Shown one piece after another: positions 1 through 5,191 of a stretch of DNA of 6,407 nt (the first letter of the stretch is position 1; each line of letters begins with the position of its first letter). Made by a program: the position numbers and the translations under genes. The stretch covers positions 1-6,407 of the forward strand of contig CALBSY010000435.1 in the NCBI GenBank assembly GCA_937967725.1. Direction: 5' to 3'. The notes below the pieces were generated by a model. The model did no database searches. It was not told where the DNA came from and worked only from the letters and a program-made list of their open reading frames with translations. Source of the stretch: an uncultured Alphaproteobacteria bacterium. Lineage in GTDB: Bacteria; Pseudomonadota; Alphaproteobacteria; Caulobacterales; Aquidulcibacteraceae.

Positions 1-1
1 T

Positions 2-508
2 GAACAAGCGCGCAGCGCACAAAACCGCCCGTTCGAAGGCTTCATCGCCGAACCCGCATTCGAAGCCCAAGCGCCGACTTTGGTGTGGGCCGAGCGATCG
101 GTCGCGCCAGGGGCGGGCGGCAAAGACTTGCGCTACGAACATAAAGTGCTCGGCCGCAACGGCGTTGCCTGCATCACCTCGATCGGCAGCGCCTATCAGA
201 TGGACGAGATTTCCGCGGCCGCGGAAGACCTGCGCGGCATGCTCAGTTTCCAAGAAGGCTATCGCCACACCGACTTCCAACCTGCGTCGGATCAGGTGTC
301 CGCCTATTCCGTGCCCGGCTTGGTGACGGGCGTGCCGACCGCCGACCCACAAGCGCTTGCAAACACGGCGTCGACTGACGGTCAGACCGGGTTCGGCGGC
401 TTCGGCAGCTGGTTTCCATGGGTTGCGGTCGGCGCCATCGTTCTCGCCGGCGCGGGTTATCTGATGATGCGCCGCCGCCGCGATGATGAGGACGAAGCGG
501 AGGCCTAA
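2..508 (+). CDS. DUF2167 family membrane-anchored protein, C-terminal part (5' end outside window)
   Basis: The frame is open from the first complete codon at position 2 to TAA at 506-508, so the gene begins upstream of the window. The visible 168 residues match my memory of the conserved end of DUF2167 proteins: an 'LVWAE' strand, then 'YEHKVLGRNGV', then 'MLSFQEGYRHTDFQPASDQVSAYSVPGLVTG'. A Gly-rich linker leads into one membrane span at about nt 410-469 (WFPWVAVGAIVLAGAGYLMM). An RRRR cluster and an acidic tail (DDEDEAEA) follow, consistent with a C-terminal anchor and a cytoplasmic end. Family members usually carry an N-terminal signal peptide, which would lie outside the window. Their biochemical role is unknown to me. 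The stop codon overlaps the stop of the convergent Rieske gene by 4 bp. An internal TTG at 80 is unlikely to be the start, because conserved family sequence lies upstream of it. Confidence 0.85.
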   Translation, partial: EQARSAQNRPFEGFIAEPAFEAQAPTLVWAERSVAPGAGGKDLRYEHKVLGRNGVACITSIGSAYQMDEISAAAEDLRGMLSFQEGYRHTDFQPASDQVSAYSVPGLVTGVPTADPQALANTASTDGQTGFGGFGSWFPWVAVGAIVLAGAGYLMMRRRRDDEDEAEA

Positions 509-852
509 GCCAGGACAACCACGCCATCGCGCACTACAATAGCGACGCGCTCTAGCGCCTCGCCGTTGCACGGCCCGCCCGCGCACGCGCCACTTTCCAA
601 CGTGTAGCTGGCGCCGTGTGCGCTGCAGACGATAAAGCGCCCCTCCTGCACGAGCACGCGCCCGTCAGCGCGCTGCAGCGGATAGCCTGCGTGCGGGCAG
701 CGGTTGCGGAATGCGGCAACCTGATCGCCCGTGCGCGCAACGATCAGCGCGCCCCACGCGTCGTCCGCGCTGACGCGCACGACGATCGCGCCCGGATCCG
801 GCAGCGTCTCGAGCCGCGCCAACTCCAAACCCACCGGCCAGACCGGCGTCAC
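505..852 (-). CDS. Rieske [2Fe-2S] ferredoxin-like protein
   Basis: This is a 115-residue single-domain protein. It has the Rieske cluster ligands C52-P-H54 and C76-S-A-H79, the pattern that binds a [2Fe-2S] cluster through two Cys and two His. The 21 residues between the pairs are somewhat more than the 15-17 typical of dioxygenase ferredoxins. A Gly/Cys-rich loop (CAGGPC, 90-95) follows and leads to the closing beta strands 'ERVAIVVRDGVVVLA'. No signal peptide or membrane span is visible, so it should be a soluble cytoplasmic electron carrier; its partner is unknown. The start is GTG at 850-852, overlapping the gpsA stop as GTGA, with a GGA-containing site about 6 nt upstream, so it is probably translationally coupled to gpsA. 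No oxygenase or reductase gene is nearby. The family call is secure; the physiological role is open. Confidence 0.9.
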   Translation of the reverse strand: MTPVWPVGLELARLETLPDPGAIVVRVSADDAWGALIVARTGDQVAAFRNRCPHAGYPLQRADGRVLVQEGRFIVCSAHGASYTLESGACAGGPCNGEALERVAIVVRDGVVVLA

Positions 853-1853
853 TCGTTTTCCGCACGGAAGGGCCGCGAGAGCAGCGCCGCGATCGCCTCA
901 TCGACGGTGACCCGTCCGGCAACGATCGCATCGACCGCGGCGCAGATCGGCATCTCGACGTCGTGCCGCTTCGCCAGCGCCATGATCGCAGGGGCGCTCT
1001 CGGCGCCTTCAGCAACCGTGCGCCGCTCGGCCAGAATGTCCTTCAACGCCCGGCCCTCGCCCAACGCCGCGCCGAGCGAGGTGTTGCGCGAGGTCATGGA
1101 CGAACAGGTCAGCACCAAGTCGCCGAGCCCGCACAAACCGGAGAGTGTCTCCGCCTTCGCGCCCATCGCCATACCGAGCCGCGTGAGCTCAGCGAACCCG
1201 CGCGTGATCAGCGCTGCACGCGCGCCATCGCCCAGCGCGCGCCCATGCGCGATGCCGCACCCGATGGCGATCACGTTTTTCACCGCGCCGCCAATCTCGG
1301 CGCCGATCAGGTCGTCGGCGATGTAAGGACGGAAATTCGGCAGGCCCACGGTCTCGACGATGCGCTCGGCGAGCGCGACATCCTGCGCCGCGACGGTGGT
1401 CGCGCTCGGCAGCCCGCGCACCACGTCCTTGGCGAAGCCCGGCCCAGAGAGCACCGCCGGAGTCGCCTCGGGAATCTCGTCCGCCAGCACATCCGTCATC
1501 ATCGCCAACGATCCGCGTTCGATGCCCTTGGCGCAGAGCACGATGGGATCGCCCGCCTTGATGTGCGGCTTCAGCGATTTCAGCACCGCGCGCATGTGCT
1601 GCGCCGGCGGCACGGCCATGATGAGTTCGGCCCCCGCCGCGTCGCCCATCGAGCCGGTGGCGCGGATGGCGGGGTTGAGCGGCGCCCCAGGCAGGAAGAT
1701 CGGGTTCTCCCGGTCCCGGTTGATGCCATCCACAACCTCGGGCTCGCGCGCCCAGAGCGTCACCGTCGCCCCCGCCGCGGCGGCGACCTGGGCCAGAGCG
1801 GTGCCCCAGGCGCCGCCGCCCAGCACGGCCACAGTCTTGAACGGCTGGGTCAC
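849..1853 (-). CDS. gpsA: NAD(P)+-dependent glycerol-3-phosphate dehydrogenase
   Basis: GpsA reduces dihydroxyacetone phosphate to sn-glycerol-3-phosphate, the backbone for phospholipid synthesis, in the cytoplasm. The 334-residue length is normal for the family. The N-terminal Rossmann fold carries GGGAWGTALA at 12-21. The coenzyme-domain signatures 'VPPAQHMRAVL' (81-91) and 'LCAKGIERG' (106-114) are present, as is 'LSGPGFAKDV' (135-144). The catalytic Lys192 lies in 'GGAVKNVIAIGCGIAHG', and the C-terminal domain has 'LSGLCGLGDLVLTC' (237-250), 'SRN' (255-257) and 'VAEGAESA' (280-287). The start is GTG at 1851-1853, supported by AAGGA ending 6 nt upstream; the ATG just upstream is out of frame and runs into a stop. 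The gene leads a two-gene unit with the Rieske gene. The divergent TetR gene starts only 42-48 bp away, so the gpsA promoter must overlap the TetR control region; I could not place it. Confidence 0.97.
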   Translation of the reverse strand: MTQPFKTVAVLGGGAWGTALAQVAAAAGATVTLWAREPEVVDGINRDRENPIFLPGAPLNPAIRATGSMGDAAGAELIMAVPPAQHMRAVLKSLKPHIKAGDPIVLCAKGIERGSLAMMTDVLADEIPEATPAVLSGPGFAKDVVRGLPSATTVAAQDVALAERIVETVGLPNFRPYIADDLIGAEIGGAVKNVIAIGCGIAHGRALGDGARAALITRGFAELTRLGMAMGAKAETLSGLCGLGDLVLTCSSMTSRNTSLGAALGEGRALKDILAERRTVAEGAESAPAIMALAKRHDVEMPICAAVDAIVAGRVTVDEAIAALLSRPFRAENE

Positions 1854-1862
1854 GCTGAATCC

Positions 1863-1893
1863 TTCATTGATCGTTCAGTCAAAACCGGATAAC
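1863..1893 (+). promoter_or_regulatory. Divergent gpsA/TetR intergenic region: candidate promoter and TetR operator
   Basis: TTGATC at 1867-1872 and GATAAC at 1888-1893, 15 bp apart, resemble -35 and -10 elements reading toward the TetR gene. The -35 lies in an imperfect inverted repeat, TTGATCGTTCAGTCAA (1867-1882), with 4-bp perfect arms TTGA/TCAA and 10 of 16 symmetric positions. The 10-mer TTCATTGATC at 1863-1872 recurs at 2576-2585 in the promoter of the first small gene. TetR regulators commonly repress themselves from such short divergent regions, so this is a reasonable operator candidate. The element strengths are modest and the assignment is inference. Confidence 0.4.
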
Positions 1894-1895
1894 CT

Positions 1896-2543
1896 GTGTG
1901 GATGGATGATAAGACCGACACGCGCGACCGCATTCTCCAAGCGGCCATGGCGCGCATCAAGCACTACGGCTACGGCAAGACAACCATGGCCGAGATCGCC
2001 GCCGATTGCGACATGTCGCCGGGCAACATCTATCGCTTCTTCGAGGCCAAGATCGACATTGCCGAAGCGATGGCGCGAAAACACTACGCCGAAGAGCATG
2101 CCGAACTGGGCGCCATCGCGCGCAAGAAGGATTGGCCGGCCGACAAGAGGCTGCGCGAACTTTTCTTCAAGCGCCTGCGCGACACCTACAACCTACTGGA
2201 AGAAAACGCCAAAATCCTTGAAGTCGCGGAGGTTTTGCATGCCGAGCGGCCGCTGTTCGCCAATGAACAAATGGCGCTGGAACGGGTATTCCTGGCTGCC
2301 GTGTTGGAGGACGGCGAGAAAGCGGGCCTGTTCCGCGCCGGCGATCACATGCTCACTGCCGAGATGATGCAATCGGCGACGATGAAGTTTGTTCTGCCGC
2401 AACTATTCTCGCATCTGACCCTGCCCAAGCTGGAGCGGGAGCTAAATGGGGTCATGAACCTGATTCTAAACGGTCTCTACGCGCCGCCCGCAGTCAGTGG
2501 GGCCGCAGCCAAAACGCGGGCGCCGGAGCGGGCCGATTCTTAA
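1896..2543 (+). CDS. TetR/AcrR-family transcriptional regulator
   Basis: This is a 215-residue protein with the standard TetR N-terminal DNA-binding domain at about residues 8-55: 'RDRILQAA', then 'GYGKTTMAEIAADCDMSPG', then 'NIYRFFEAK' (recognition helix and the Y-F-F/K end of the HTH). The rest is predominantly helical, as expected for ligand binding and dimerisation, and ends in a low-complexity Ala/Arg tail. I do not recognise the C-terminal subfamily or its ligand. The start is ambiguous. GTG at 1896 has only a weak GGA 6 nt upstream. ATG at 1902 (MDDKTDTRD) lies where a transcript from the candidate -10 at 1888-1893 would begin, so it could be leaderless. The gene is divergent from gpsA and upstream of a small membrane-protein gene whose promoter shares a 10-bp sequence with its own, suggesting it regulates both. 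No clear terminator follows; the only hairpin seen is a weak 6-bp stem (2542-2547 with 2568-2573). Confidence 0.92.
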   Translation: MWMDDKTDTRDRILQAAMARIKHYGYGKTTMAEIAADCDMSPGNIYRFFEAKIDIAEAMARKHYAEEHAELGAIARKKDWPADKRLRELFFKRLRDTYNLLEENAKILEVAEVLHAERPLFANEQMALERVFLAAVLEDGEKAGLFRAGDHMLTAEMMQSATMKFVLPQLFSHLTLPKLERELNGVMNLILNGLYAPPAVSGAAAKTRAPERADS

Positions 2544-2579
2544 ATCGACGTCATCCGTGAACAAAAACGATTTTATTCA

Positions 2580-2608
2580 TTGATCACTGTCTGGAGTGGT
2601 GCTACATA
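2580..2608 (+). promoter_or_regulatory. Housekeeping-sigma promoter (alphaproteobacterial type) for the first small membrane-protein gene
   Basis: TTGATCA (2580-2586) and GCTACATA (2601-2608) are separated by 14 bp. This fits the Caulobacter housekeeping consensus as I recall it, TTGACGS-N10-14-GCTANAWC, with seven of eight -10 positions matching. An AT-rich stretch (acaaaaacgattttatt, 2561-2577) precedes it and could act as an UP element. Transcription would start near 2613-2616, giving a leader of about 20-25 nt with GGAG at 2627-2630 before the ATG at 2637. The -35 overlaps the 10-mer TTCATTGATC (2576-2585) shared with the TetR promoter region, so a repressor bound there would block it. 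Confidence 0.55.
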
Positions 2609-2636
2609 GGCTGCATCGAAGCCGCTGGAGCCCGCC

Positions 2637-2753
2637 ATGACGACGACCCGACCCTCATTTTTCCTGATGACCACCTTCGTGATGACCGCCGCAGGTCTGT
2701 TCGCGGTCGCCGCCGTCCCGATCCTTCAGGTCGCCGCCGCGGTGGTGGCCTGA
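2637..2753 (+). CDS. Small hydrophobic single-span membrane protein, 38 aa (smORF 1)
   Basis: ATG at 2637 follows a good Shine-Dalgarno site, GGAG at 2627-2630, with a 6-nt spacing; the stop is TGA at 2751-2753. The product begins MTTTRPSFFLMTTFVMTAAG and continues with Ala/Val-rich sequence ending in VAAAVVA. From about residue 7 to the end it is one hydrophobic stretch, with Arg5 as the only charged residue. This suggests an inner-membrane peptide with its N terminus in the cytoplasm. It has its own promoter and a strong hairpin terminator, so it looks like a monocistronic gene and not chance coding. It matches the second small gene in length and aligns with it without gaps (M1, V15, A18, L21, A23, A25, P28, A33, A34, V37 and A38 shared). 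I recognise no family. It could be a regulatory membrane peptide or, less likely, a type I toxin-like peptide; nothing shows which. Confidence 0.6.
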   Translation: MTTTRPSFFLMTTFVMTAAGLFAVAAVPILQVAAAVVA

Positions 2754-2801
2754 ATCTAGACCGCCGGCGCGTCTCCCAGTTGCACCGGACGGCCCTTTTG
2801 C

Positions 2802-2828
2802 AGGCGCGAAGGCTAGTCCTTCGCGCCT
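2802..2828 (+). terminator. Rho-independent-type terminator after smORF 1
   Basis: GGCGCGAAGG (2803-2812) and CCTTCGCGCC (2818-2827) form a perfect 10-bp stem, extended to 11 bp by A2802-T2828, around a 5-nt loop CTAGT. The moderately T-rich tail ATTCTTTGGTT follows on the plus strand. The opposite side has no T-run, so it should act on plus-strand transcripts. It lies about 50 nt after the smORF 1 stop and separates the two small genes into different transcription units. Confidence 0.75.
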
Positions 2829-2988
2829 ATTCTTTGGTTGCATGAATGGGACGTAATTAACGTTTCGCCGCCGTTTCTGCATAGCTGCGCTGGAGTTTTC
2901 CGGGCTTCACGCCAACGCTGAACACGCCCATCTCCCGCGCACCGGTGTTCGCATTTGCAGCATCGGACCTTTGTGGGGAGAGTTTGAA
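2829..2988 (+). other. Intergenic leader region of smORF 2
   Basis: This 160-bp stretch between the terminator and the second small gene contains no supported gene. It holds a 13-bp inverted repeat, ACGTAATTAACGT (2851-2863; five of six symmetric pairs), in an otherwise GC-rich context. It also holds a strong Shine-Dalgarno run, GGGGAG at 2975-2980, 8 nt before the ATG at 2989. A promoter must lie here if smORF 2 is transcribed independently, but I could not identify convincing -35/-10 elements. TTAACG (2857-2862) with GCATAGCT (2879-2886) is a weak possibility. The palindrome could be an operator; this is speculation. Confidence 0.3.
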
Positions 2989-3105
2989 ATGTCAGCCAAT
3001 GACCTGCCTGCCACCGCCAAGGCTTTGTCCGTGGTGGTCGCGATTGCACTGGTCGCGACCGCGCTGGCGCCGTTGATCTTCACGGCCGCGCGGATCGTGG
3101 CCTAA
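2989..3105 (+). CDS. Small hydrophobic single-span membrane protein, 38 aa (smORF 2)
   Basis: ATG at 2989 is preceded by GGGGAG (2975-2980) at an 8-nt spacing, the strongest Shine-Dalgarno site in the window; the stop is TAA at 3103-3105. The product begins MSANDLPATAKALSVVVAIA and continues as a hydrophobic stretch to about residue 34, ending TAARIVA. One membrane span at about 12-34 is flanked by Lys11 and Arg35. Length, the proline at residue 28 and the Ala-Ala-x-x-Val-Ala ending match smORF 1, so the two are likely diverged paralogs. Its stop overlaps the tsaD stop on the other strand by 4 bp, and an 11-bp-stem hairpin begins 11 nt past the stop. No family is recognised. The Shine-Dalgarno site and length match to smORF 1 are the main support for it being real. 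Confidence 0.6.
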   Translation: MSANDLPATAKALSVVVAIALVATALAPLIFTAARIVA

Positions 3106-4211
3106 GCCTTCGCTCCCTTGCGCCCCGGCTTATGGCTGGGGCGCAAGGATGCGGCTTCCTGGTCGAGCGGCCAACGCGGGCGAGCTGGAAATGACAGCTC
3201 GTCACTGAATCCCAGCCGCAACCTTTCAGCGCCCGCCAACGCGATCATCGCGGCGTTGTCGGTACACCATTTGAGCGGTGGGGCGATGAAATCGTAGTCA
3301 CGCTCCACGGCCAAGGCTTCAAGCCGGTCCCGGATCGCTCGATTGGCCGCCACGCCGCCGGCGGCCACCAATCGTCCCTTTGCACCCCACATCGGATCGA
3401 ACATGCGCATCGCATGGCGCGCGCGGTCTTCGACCACGTCGAGCACGGCGGCCTGAAAGCTGGCGCAGAGATCGGCCTTGTCCCGCTCCGTCATGGCGCC
3501 CAGCCGTTCAACCTCGCGGACGCAGGCGGTCTTCAGTCCCGCAAACGAGAAATCGCAGCCCTCGCGCCCGAGCATCGGCCGCGGCAGTGAAAATCGCGTG
3601 GAATCGCCAGTTTTCGCCATCCGCTCGACCAGCGGCCCGCCCGGAAATCCAAGGTCCAGCAGCTTCGCCAACTTGTCGAACGCTTCGCCAAGCGCATCGT
3701 CGATAGTAGAGCCGAAGCGGCGATAAACGCCGACGTCGAGTACGGCGATGAATTGGCAGTGCCCGCCCGAAACCAGCAGCAAGAGATAGGGAAAGGTCGC
3801 GCCGCCTTCGGTCAAACGGGGCGATAGCGCGTGTCCTTCGAGGTGATTGACCGCAACCAGCGGCTTGTCGTGCGCCAATGCGATCGCCTTGCCGGCCAGC
3901 AAGCCCACCATCACGCCGCCGATGAGGCCTGGCCCGGCCGTCGCGGCCACGCCGTCGAGTTCGGCGAACCCAACGCGCGCCTCTTGCATGGCCAGAGCGA
4001 TGGTCCCGTCCAGTCCCTCCACATGCGCCCGCGCTGCGATCTCCGGCACCACGCCCTTGTACGGCGTGTGCTGCGCAGCTTGGCCGAGGACGATGTCGGA
4101 CAACACTTGAGGCTTGCCGTCCTCCAGGCGCACCACCGCGGCCGCGGTTTCGTCGCAGCTGGTTTCGATGCCGAGCACGGTGAGCGCGTTGTCCATTTCC
4201 GCGTCGGACAT
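3102..4211 (-). CDS. tsaD: tRNA N6-adenosine threonylcarbamoyltransferase TsaD
   Basis: TsaD transfers the threonylcarbamoyl group from threonylcarbamoyl-AMP to A37 of ANN-decoding tRNAs (t6A), working with TsaB and TsaE in the cytoplasm; neither partner is in this window. The 369-residue product shows the family in order: 'LGIETSCDETAAAVV' (13-27), 'VVPEIAARAHVE' (54-65), 'AATAGPGLIGGVMVG' (89-103), the metal ligands H123 and H127 in 'VNHLEGHALSP', 'LLVSGGHCQF' (145-154), 'GEAFDKLAKLLDLGFPGGP' (175-193), 'FSFAGLKTA' (221-229), 'VAAGGVAAN' (282-290) and the third metal-ligand region D318 in 'WCTDNAAMIA'. The C terminus adds a basic tail (HKPGRKGAKA) overlapping a strong hairpin. ATG at 4209-4211 is chosen because GAAGG lies about 9 nt upstream; Met6 is an alternative. 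It is divergent from hemC across a very short gap. Confidence 0.97.
   Translation of the reverse strand: MSDAEMDNALTVLGIETSCDETAAAVVRLEDGKPQVLSDIVLGQAAQHTPYKGVVPEIAARAHVEGLDGTIALAMQEARVGFAELDGVAATAGPGLIGGVMVGLLAGKAIALAHDKPLVAVNHLEGHALSPRLTEGGATFPYLLLLVSGGHCQFIAVLDVGVYRRFGSTIDDALGEAFDKLAKLLDLGFPGGPLVERMAKTGDSTRFSLPRPMLGREGCDFSFAGLKTACVREVERLGAMTERDKADLCASFQAAVLDVVEDRARHAMRMFDPMWGAKGRLVAAGGVAANRAIRDRLEALAVERDYDFIAPPLKWCTDNAAMIALAGAERLRLGFSDELSFPARPRWPLDQEAASLRPSHKPGRKGAKA
3116..3148. terminator. Strong hairpin at the smORF 2/tsaD convergent junction, possible bidirectional terminator
   Basis: CCTTGCGCCCC (3116-3126) and GGGGCGCAAGG (3138-3148) form a perfect 11-bp stem. Four further pairs, including G-T wobbles, close the apical loop down to TAT (3131-3133). 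It lies just after the smORF 2 stop on the plus strand and inside the last codons of tsaD on the minus strand, encoding part of the basic tail SHKPGRKGAKA. Neither side has a T-run, so termination would be of the hairpin-only kind, or it may instead protect 3' ends. The structure is certain; the function is inferred. Confidence 0.5.
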
Positions 4212-4246
4212 AGGCGCAAACCTTCGCCGCCGCTATGGATAGCGCC
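4212..4246. promoter_or_regulatory. Short divergent tsaD/hemC intergenic region
   Basis: Only 35 bp separate the tsaD ATG from the preferred hemC ATG at 4247, or 23 bp if hemC starts at 4235. Any conventional promoter for either gene must extend into the other gene's coding sequence. I see GAAGG for tsaD on the minus strand and a weak GGA (4238-4240) for hemC, but no convincing -35/-10 pair. Short leaders or leaderless transcripts are possible. Confidence 0.3.
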
Positions 4247-5191
4247 ATGACGACGCCCTCCTTCCGCATAGGCGCGCGCGGCTCGCCGCTTTCGACGGCG
4301 CAGACCCGGCGCGTGATCGCGCTGCTCGCGCGGTCGATGGCTGTGCCCGATGCAGAGATCGAATTCGTCCCCATCACGACGAGCGGCGATACGATCCAGG
4401 ATCGCCGCCTGATCGAAGCCGGGGGCAAAGGGCTGTTCACGAAAGAGCTGGACGAAGCGCTGCTGAATGGCCGCATCGACATGGCGGTGCATTCGCTGAA
4501 GGACCTGCCGACGCAGTTGCCGGGTTGTATCGCGCTCGCGTGCGTGCCGGAGCGCGAAGATCCGCGCGATGCATTTGTATGCACCCGCGCGGCGACTCTC
4601 GACGAACTACCGGCGGGCGCCAACGTCGGCACAGCCAGTTTGCGCCGTCAGGCGCAGACGCTGTTCGCGCGCCCGGACCTGGGCGTTGTTACGTTGCGCG
4701 GCAATGTCGAGACGCGCTTGCGCAAACTCGACGCGGGCGAGGCTGACGCCACCTTTCTCGCCCTCGCCGGCCTGAAACGGCTCGGTCTCGAGCGTCACGC
4801 CGCAAGCCTGATCGATCCGCACGATATGCCGCCCGCGGCTTGTCAGGGCGCGCTTGCCATCACTGCGCGGAGCGATGACGCCCGCATGCGCGATGCACTT
4901 GACCGGTTGGAGGATCGCTCCGCTCGCATCGAAATCGAAGCAGAACGCGCGTTTCTCGATGCGCTCGACGGCTCGTGCCGCACGCCGATCGGGGCGCTCG
5001 CGCGTGTGCGCCAGGGCAGGCTAGAGTTCATCGGCGAAACCCTGACGCCGGACGGCGCCGCGCGATGGCGAAAAGTTGAAACCATCACGCTCGGAAGCGA
5101 CGCCATTGCAGACGCCCGCGCGCTCGGCGCTCGGCTCGGCCACGCCATTCGCGACGACGCGGGCAGCGCCCTCATCTCGGACCGCGAGTGA
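4247..5191 (+). CDS. hemC: Porphobilinogen deaminase (hydroxymethylbilane synthase)
   Basis: HemC condenses four porphobilinogen molecules into hydroxymethylbilane, the first linear tetrapyrrole, in the cytoplasm. With the start at 4247 the protein has 314 residues, close to E. coli HemC (313). 'FRIGARGSPL' places Arg11 at the E. coli position. The catalytic Asp is D86 in 'AVHSLKDLP'. Arg residues of the substrate/cofactor site lie in 'GTASLRRQAQ' and 'TLRGNVETRLRKL'. The dipyrromethane cofactor is carried by Cys244 in 'LDGSCRTPIGA', within the C-terminal domain. An in-frame ATG at 4235 would add four residues (MDSA), but it lacks a Shine-Dalgarno site, whereas 4247 has GGA 6 nt upstream. One variation is 'SPLSTAQT' where many homologs read 'SPLALAQA'. 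The stop overlaps the hemD start as GTGA, so hemC and hemD form a coupled operon. Confidence 0.97.
   Translation: MTTPSFRIGARGSPLSTAQTRRVIALLARSMAVPDAEIEFVPITTSGDTIQDRRLIEAGGKGLFTKELDEALLNGRIDMAVHSLKDLPTQLPGCIALACVPEREDPRDAFVCTRAATLDELPAGANVGTASLRRQAQTLFARPDLGVVTLRGNVETRLRKLDAGEADATFLALAGLKRLGLERHAASLIDPHDMPPAACQGALAITARSDDARMRDALDRLEDRSARIEIEAERAFLDALDGSCRTPIGALARVRQGRLEFIGETLTPDGAARWRKVETITLGSDAIADARALGARLGHAIRDDAGSALISDRE

Noticed and set aside
400..505. Gly-rich stretch, membrane span and Arg cluster resembling a GlyGly-CTERM sorting signal
   Set aside because: DUF2167 proteins commonly end with a membrane span and basic residues, so an ordinary anchor explains it, and no rhombosortase gene is in view.
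616..1892. Long plus-strand ORFs across the Rieske and gpsA genes
   Set aside because: They are antisense to clearly conserved proteins and have the Arg/Ala/His-rich composition produced by GC-rich reverse frames.
1884..1913. TTATCC and TGTGGAT words resembling DnaA boxes
   Set aside because: Each matches only 6-7 of 9 positions of TTATCCACA, and there is no cluster or AT-rich unwinding element.
2542..2573. Possible terminator after the TetR gene (AAATCG with CGATTT)
   Set aside because: Six mostly A-T pairs with a 20-nt loop are too weak; the region is better explained as an AT-rich element upstream of the smORF 1 promoter.
2655..2882. Minus-strand ORF of 75 codons antisense to smORF 1
   Set aside because: No Shine-Dalgarno site before its ATG, Arg/Gly-rich composition typical of an antisense shadow, and it runs through the plus-strand terminator and the smORF 1 coding sequence.
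2813..3049. Minus-strand ORF of 78 codons antisense to smORF 2
   Set aside because: GTG start without a ribosome binding site and no recognisable motif; the plus-strand frame has better start signals.
3508..4632. 374-codon minus-strand ORF crossing tsaD and hemC
   Set aside because: It lies out of frame with tsaD and antisense to hemC, both of which are unambiguous; low-complexity Arg/Ser content.
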